Assembly: GCA_026391235.1 (NCBI GenBank)
Contig: JAPLDV010000065.1
Span: 1 to 15,871, forward strand
From: Bacteroidia bacterium
GTDB lineage: Bacteria; Bacteroidota; Bacteroidia; Bacteroidales; UBA12481
Direction of reading: 5' to 3'
Length of the DNA: 15,871 nucleotides
A program made the position numbers and the translations under genes. Below, one piece after another: positions 15,143-15,871 of this stretch. Each line of letters opens with the position of its first letter. Position 1 is the stretch's first letter. Below the pieces are notes generated by a model. The model searched no databases and was not told where the DNA came from. It saw only the letters and a program-made list of their open reading frames with translations.

Positions 15143-15871
15143 TTAAAGTAAAAATCGGGAAACAATATAGTAAATAACTCCACTAATAAAAATATTGACA
15201 GGAATGGTGAGGAGCCATGCTTTTACGATATTGCTGGCAACTCCCCATCGAACTGCGCTTAATCTTTTTGCCACCCCAACGCCCATTATTGAACCCGTGA
15301 TGGTATGAGTGGTGCTGACCGGAACACCTCCGAGGGTTGCGAAAATCACAGAAATAGCTCCGGCGGTTTCAGCACAGAATCCCTGAACAGGTTTTAAATG
15401 AGTCAGGGAGGTGCCCAGTGTTTTGATGACCTTTTTCCCTCCGGCCATTGTTCCCAGTGCTATCGTAGAGTAACTGGCAAAGATGACCCAGGTGGGGATG
15501 TAGAATTCGGTTCCCAGCTGTCCGGTGCTGAAAAGCAAAATCGAAATGATCCCGATTGTTTTTTGTGCGTCGTTGCTGCCATGGCCAAGGCTGAATATGG
15601 CAGAGGATACCAGCTGCATGATCCTGAAACCGGAATCGACCTTTCTTGGCGGTGTTTTCCGGAATACCCACATGGTAGCCGACATGACCAGAAATCCTAG
15701 GATGGCACCTAAGACCGGTGCGATCACAATAAAAACCGATACTTTAATTACCCCCGCCATAACCAATGCACTTTTTCCACCGATCAGCAAAGCCGGACCG
15801 ATCAGACCGCCGATCAATGCGTGGGAAACGCTGTTAGGCAACCCGTAAATCTGGCAGGTATAGACCCAGAT
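15143..15871 (-). CDS. Inorganic phosphate transporter, PiT family (upstream copy, 5' partial)
   Basis: 242 residues are present; the gene runs off the window edge with the frame open (IWVYTCQIYGLPNSVSHALIGG at the cut), so roughly the first 90 residues are missing by comparison with its twin. The second family signature GHGSNDAQKTIG, the HALIGG element and PVSTTHTITGSIMG are intact. It shares long identical blocks with the downstream copy, for example HLKPVQGFCAETAGA. Differences cluster in the membrane helices of the middle and at the C-terminus. It is the first visible gene of the operon with DUF47 (10-bp gap to its chosen start) and the second PiT. Role: phosphate uptake across the inner membrane. 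Confidence 0.94.
   Translation of the reverse strand: MWVYTCQIYGLPNSVSHALIGGLIGPALLIGGKSALVMAGVIKVSVFIVIAPVLGAILGFLVMSATMWVFRKTPPRKVDSGFRIMQLVSSAIFSLGHGSNDAQKTIGIISILLFSTGQLGTEFYIPTWVIFASYSTIALGTMAGGKKVIKTLGTSLTHLKPVQGFCAETAGAISVIFATLGGVPVSTTHTITGSIMGVGVAKRLSAVRWGVASNIVKAWLLTIPVNIFISGVIYYIVSRFLL

Noticed and set aside
15133..15183. Longer DUF47 start at 15183
   Set aside because: It would overlap the upstream PiT gene by 41 bp, and DUF47 proteins normally begin close to the MATGFIKKILLPKEEKF-type sequence.

Overview
This window looks like a chromosomal stretch of a Bacteroidota bacterium, probably a polysaccharide-degrading or environmental lineage such as Bacteroidales/Marinilabiliales. The evidence is the gene content: a TonB-dependent receptor with a carboxypeptidase-regulatory-like N-terminus followed 6 bp later by a DUF4249 lipoprotein, a DUF4369/TlpA-type lipoprotein thioredoxin, a family GH29 alpha-L-fucosidase, and starts without Shine-Dalgarno sequences. 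No rRNA, tRNA, CRISPR array, insertion sequence or integrase was seen. Both ends cut through genes.

Layout. 2-1117 (+): 3' part of a GH29 fucosidase. 1230-2987 (-): an Lgt-family membrane protein carrying an extra C-terminal part that reads like a signal peptide plus an outer-membrane beta-barrel. 3172-6327 (+): TonB-dependent receptor and DUF4249 lipoprotein, an outer-membrane uptake pair. 6391-7359 (+): formyltransferase-fold enzyme, overlapping tail-to-tail by 54 bp with a multi-pass membrane protein (7306-8118, -) built from two similar halves. That membrane gene lies 25 bp downstream of a TlpA-like lipoprotein (8144-9232, -). The gap 9233-9594 holds the decayed remains of a HepT (HEPN, DUF86) toxin gene. 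9595-11853 (+): PIF1/RecD-like helicase with a C-terminal helix-turn-helix domain and an in-frame 9-bp minisatellite. 11871-13397 (-): a visibly AT-rich GT-C membrane glycosyltransferase, probably acquired. 13483-15871 (-): a phosphate-transport cluster, PiT transporter, DUF47 accessory protein, second PiT transporter, the last cut by the window edge.

The genes form small independent units rather than one large system: receptor plus lipoprotein for import, TlpA-like plus membrane protein in a short operon, and PiT/DUF47/PiT for phosphate. No complete undescribed defence or mobile system is visible. The items most worth a second look are the Lgt/beta-barrel fusion, the HepT remnant, the tandem PiT paralogues around DUF47, and the repeat-bearing linker of the helicase.
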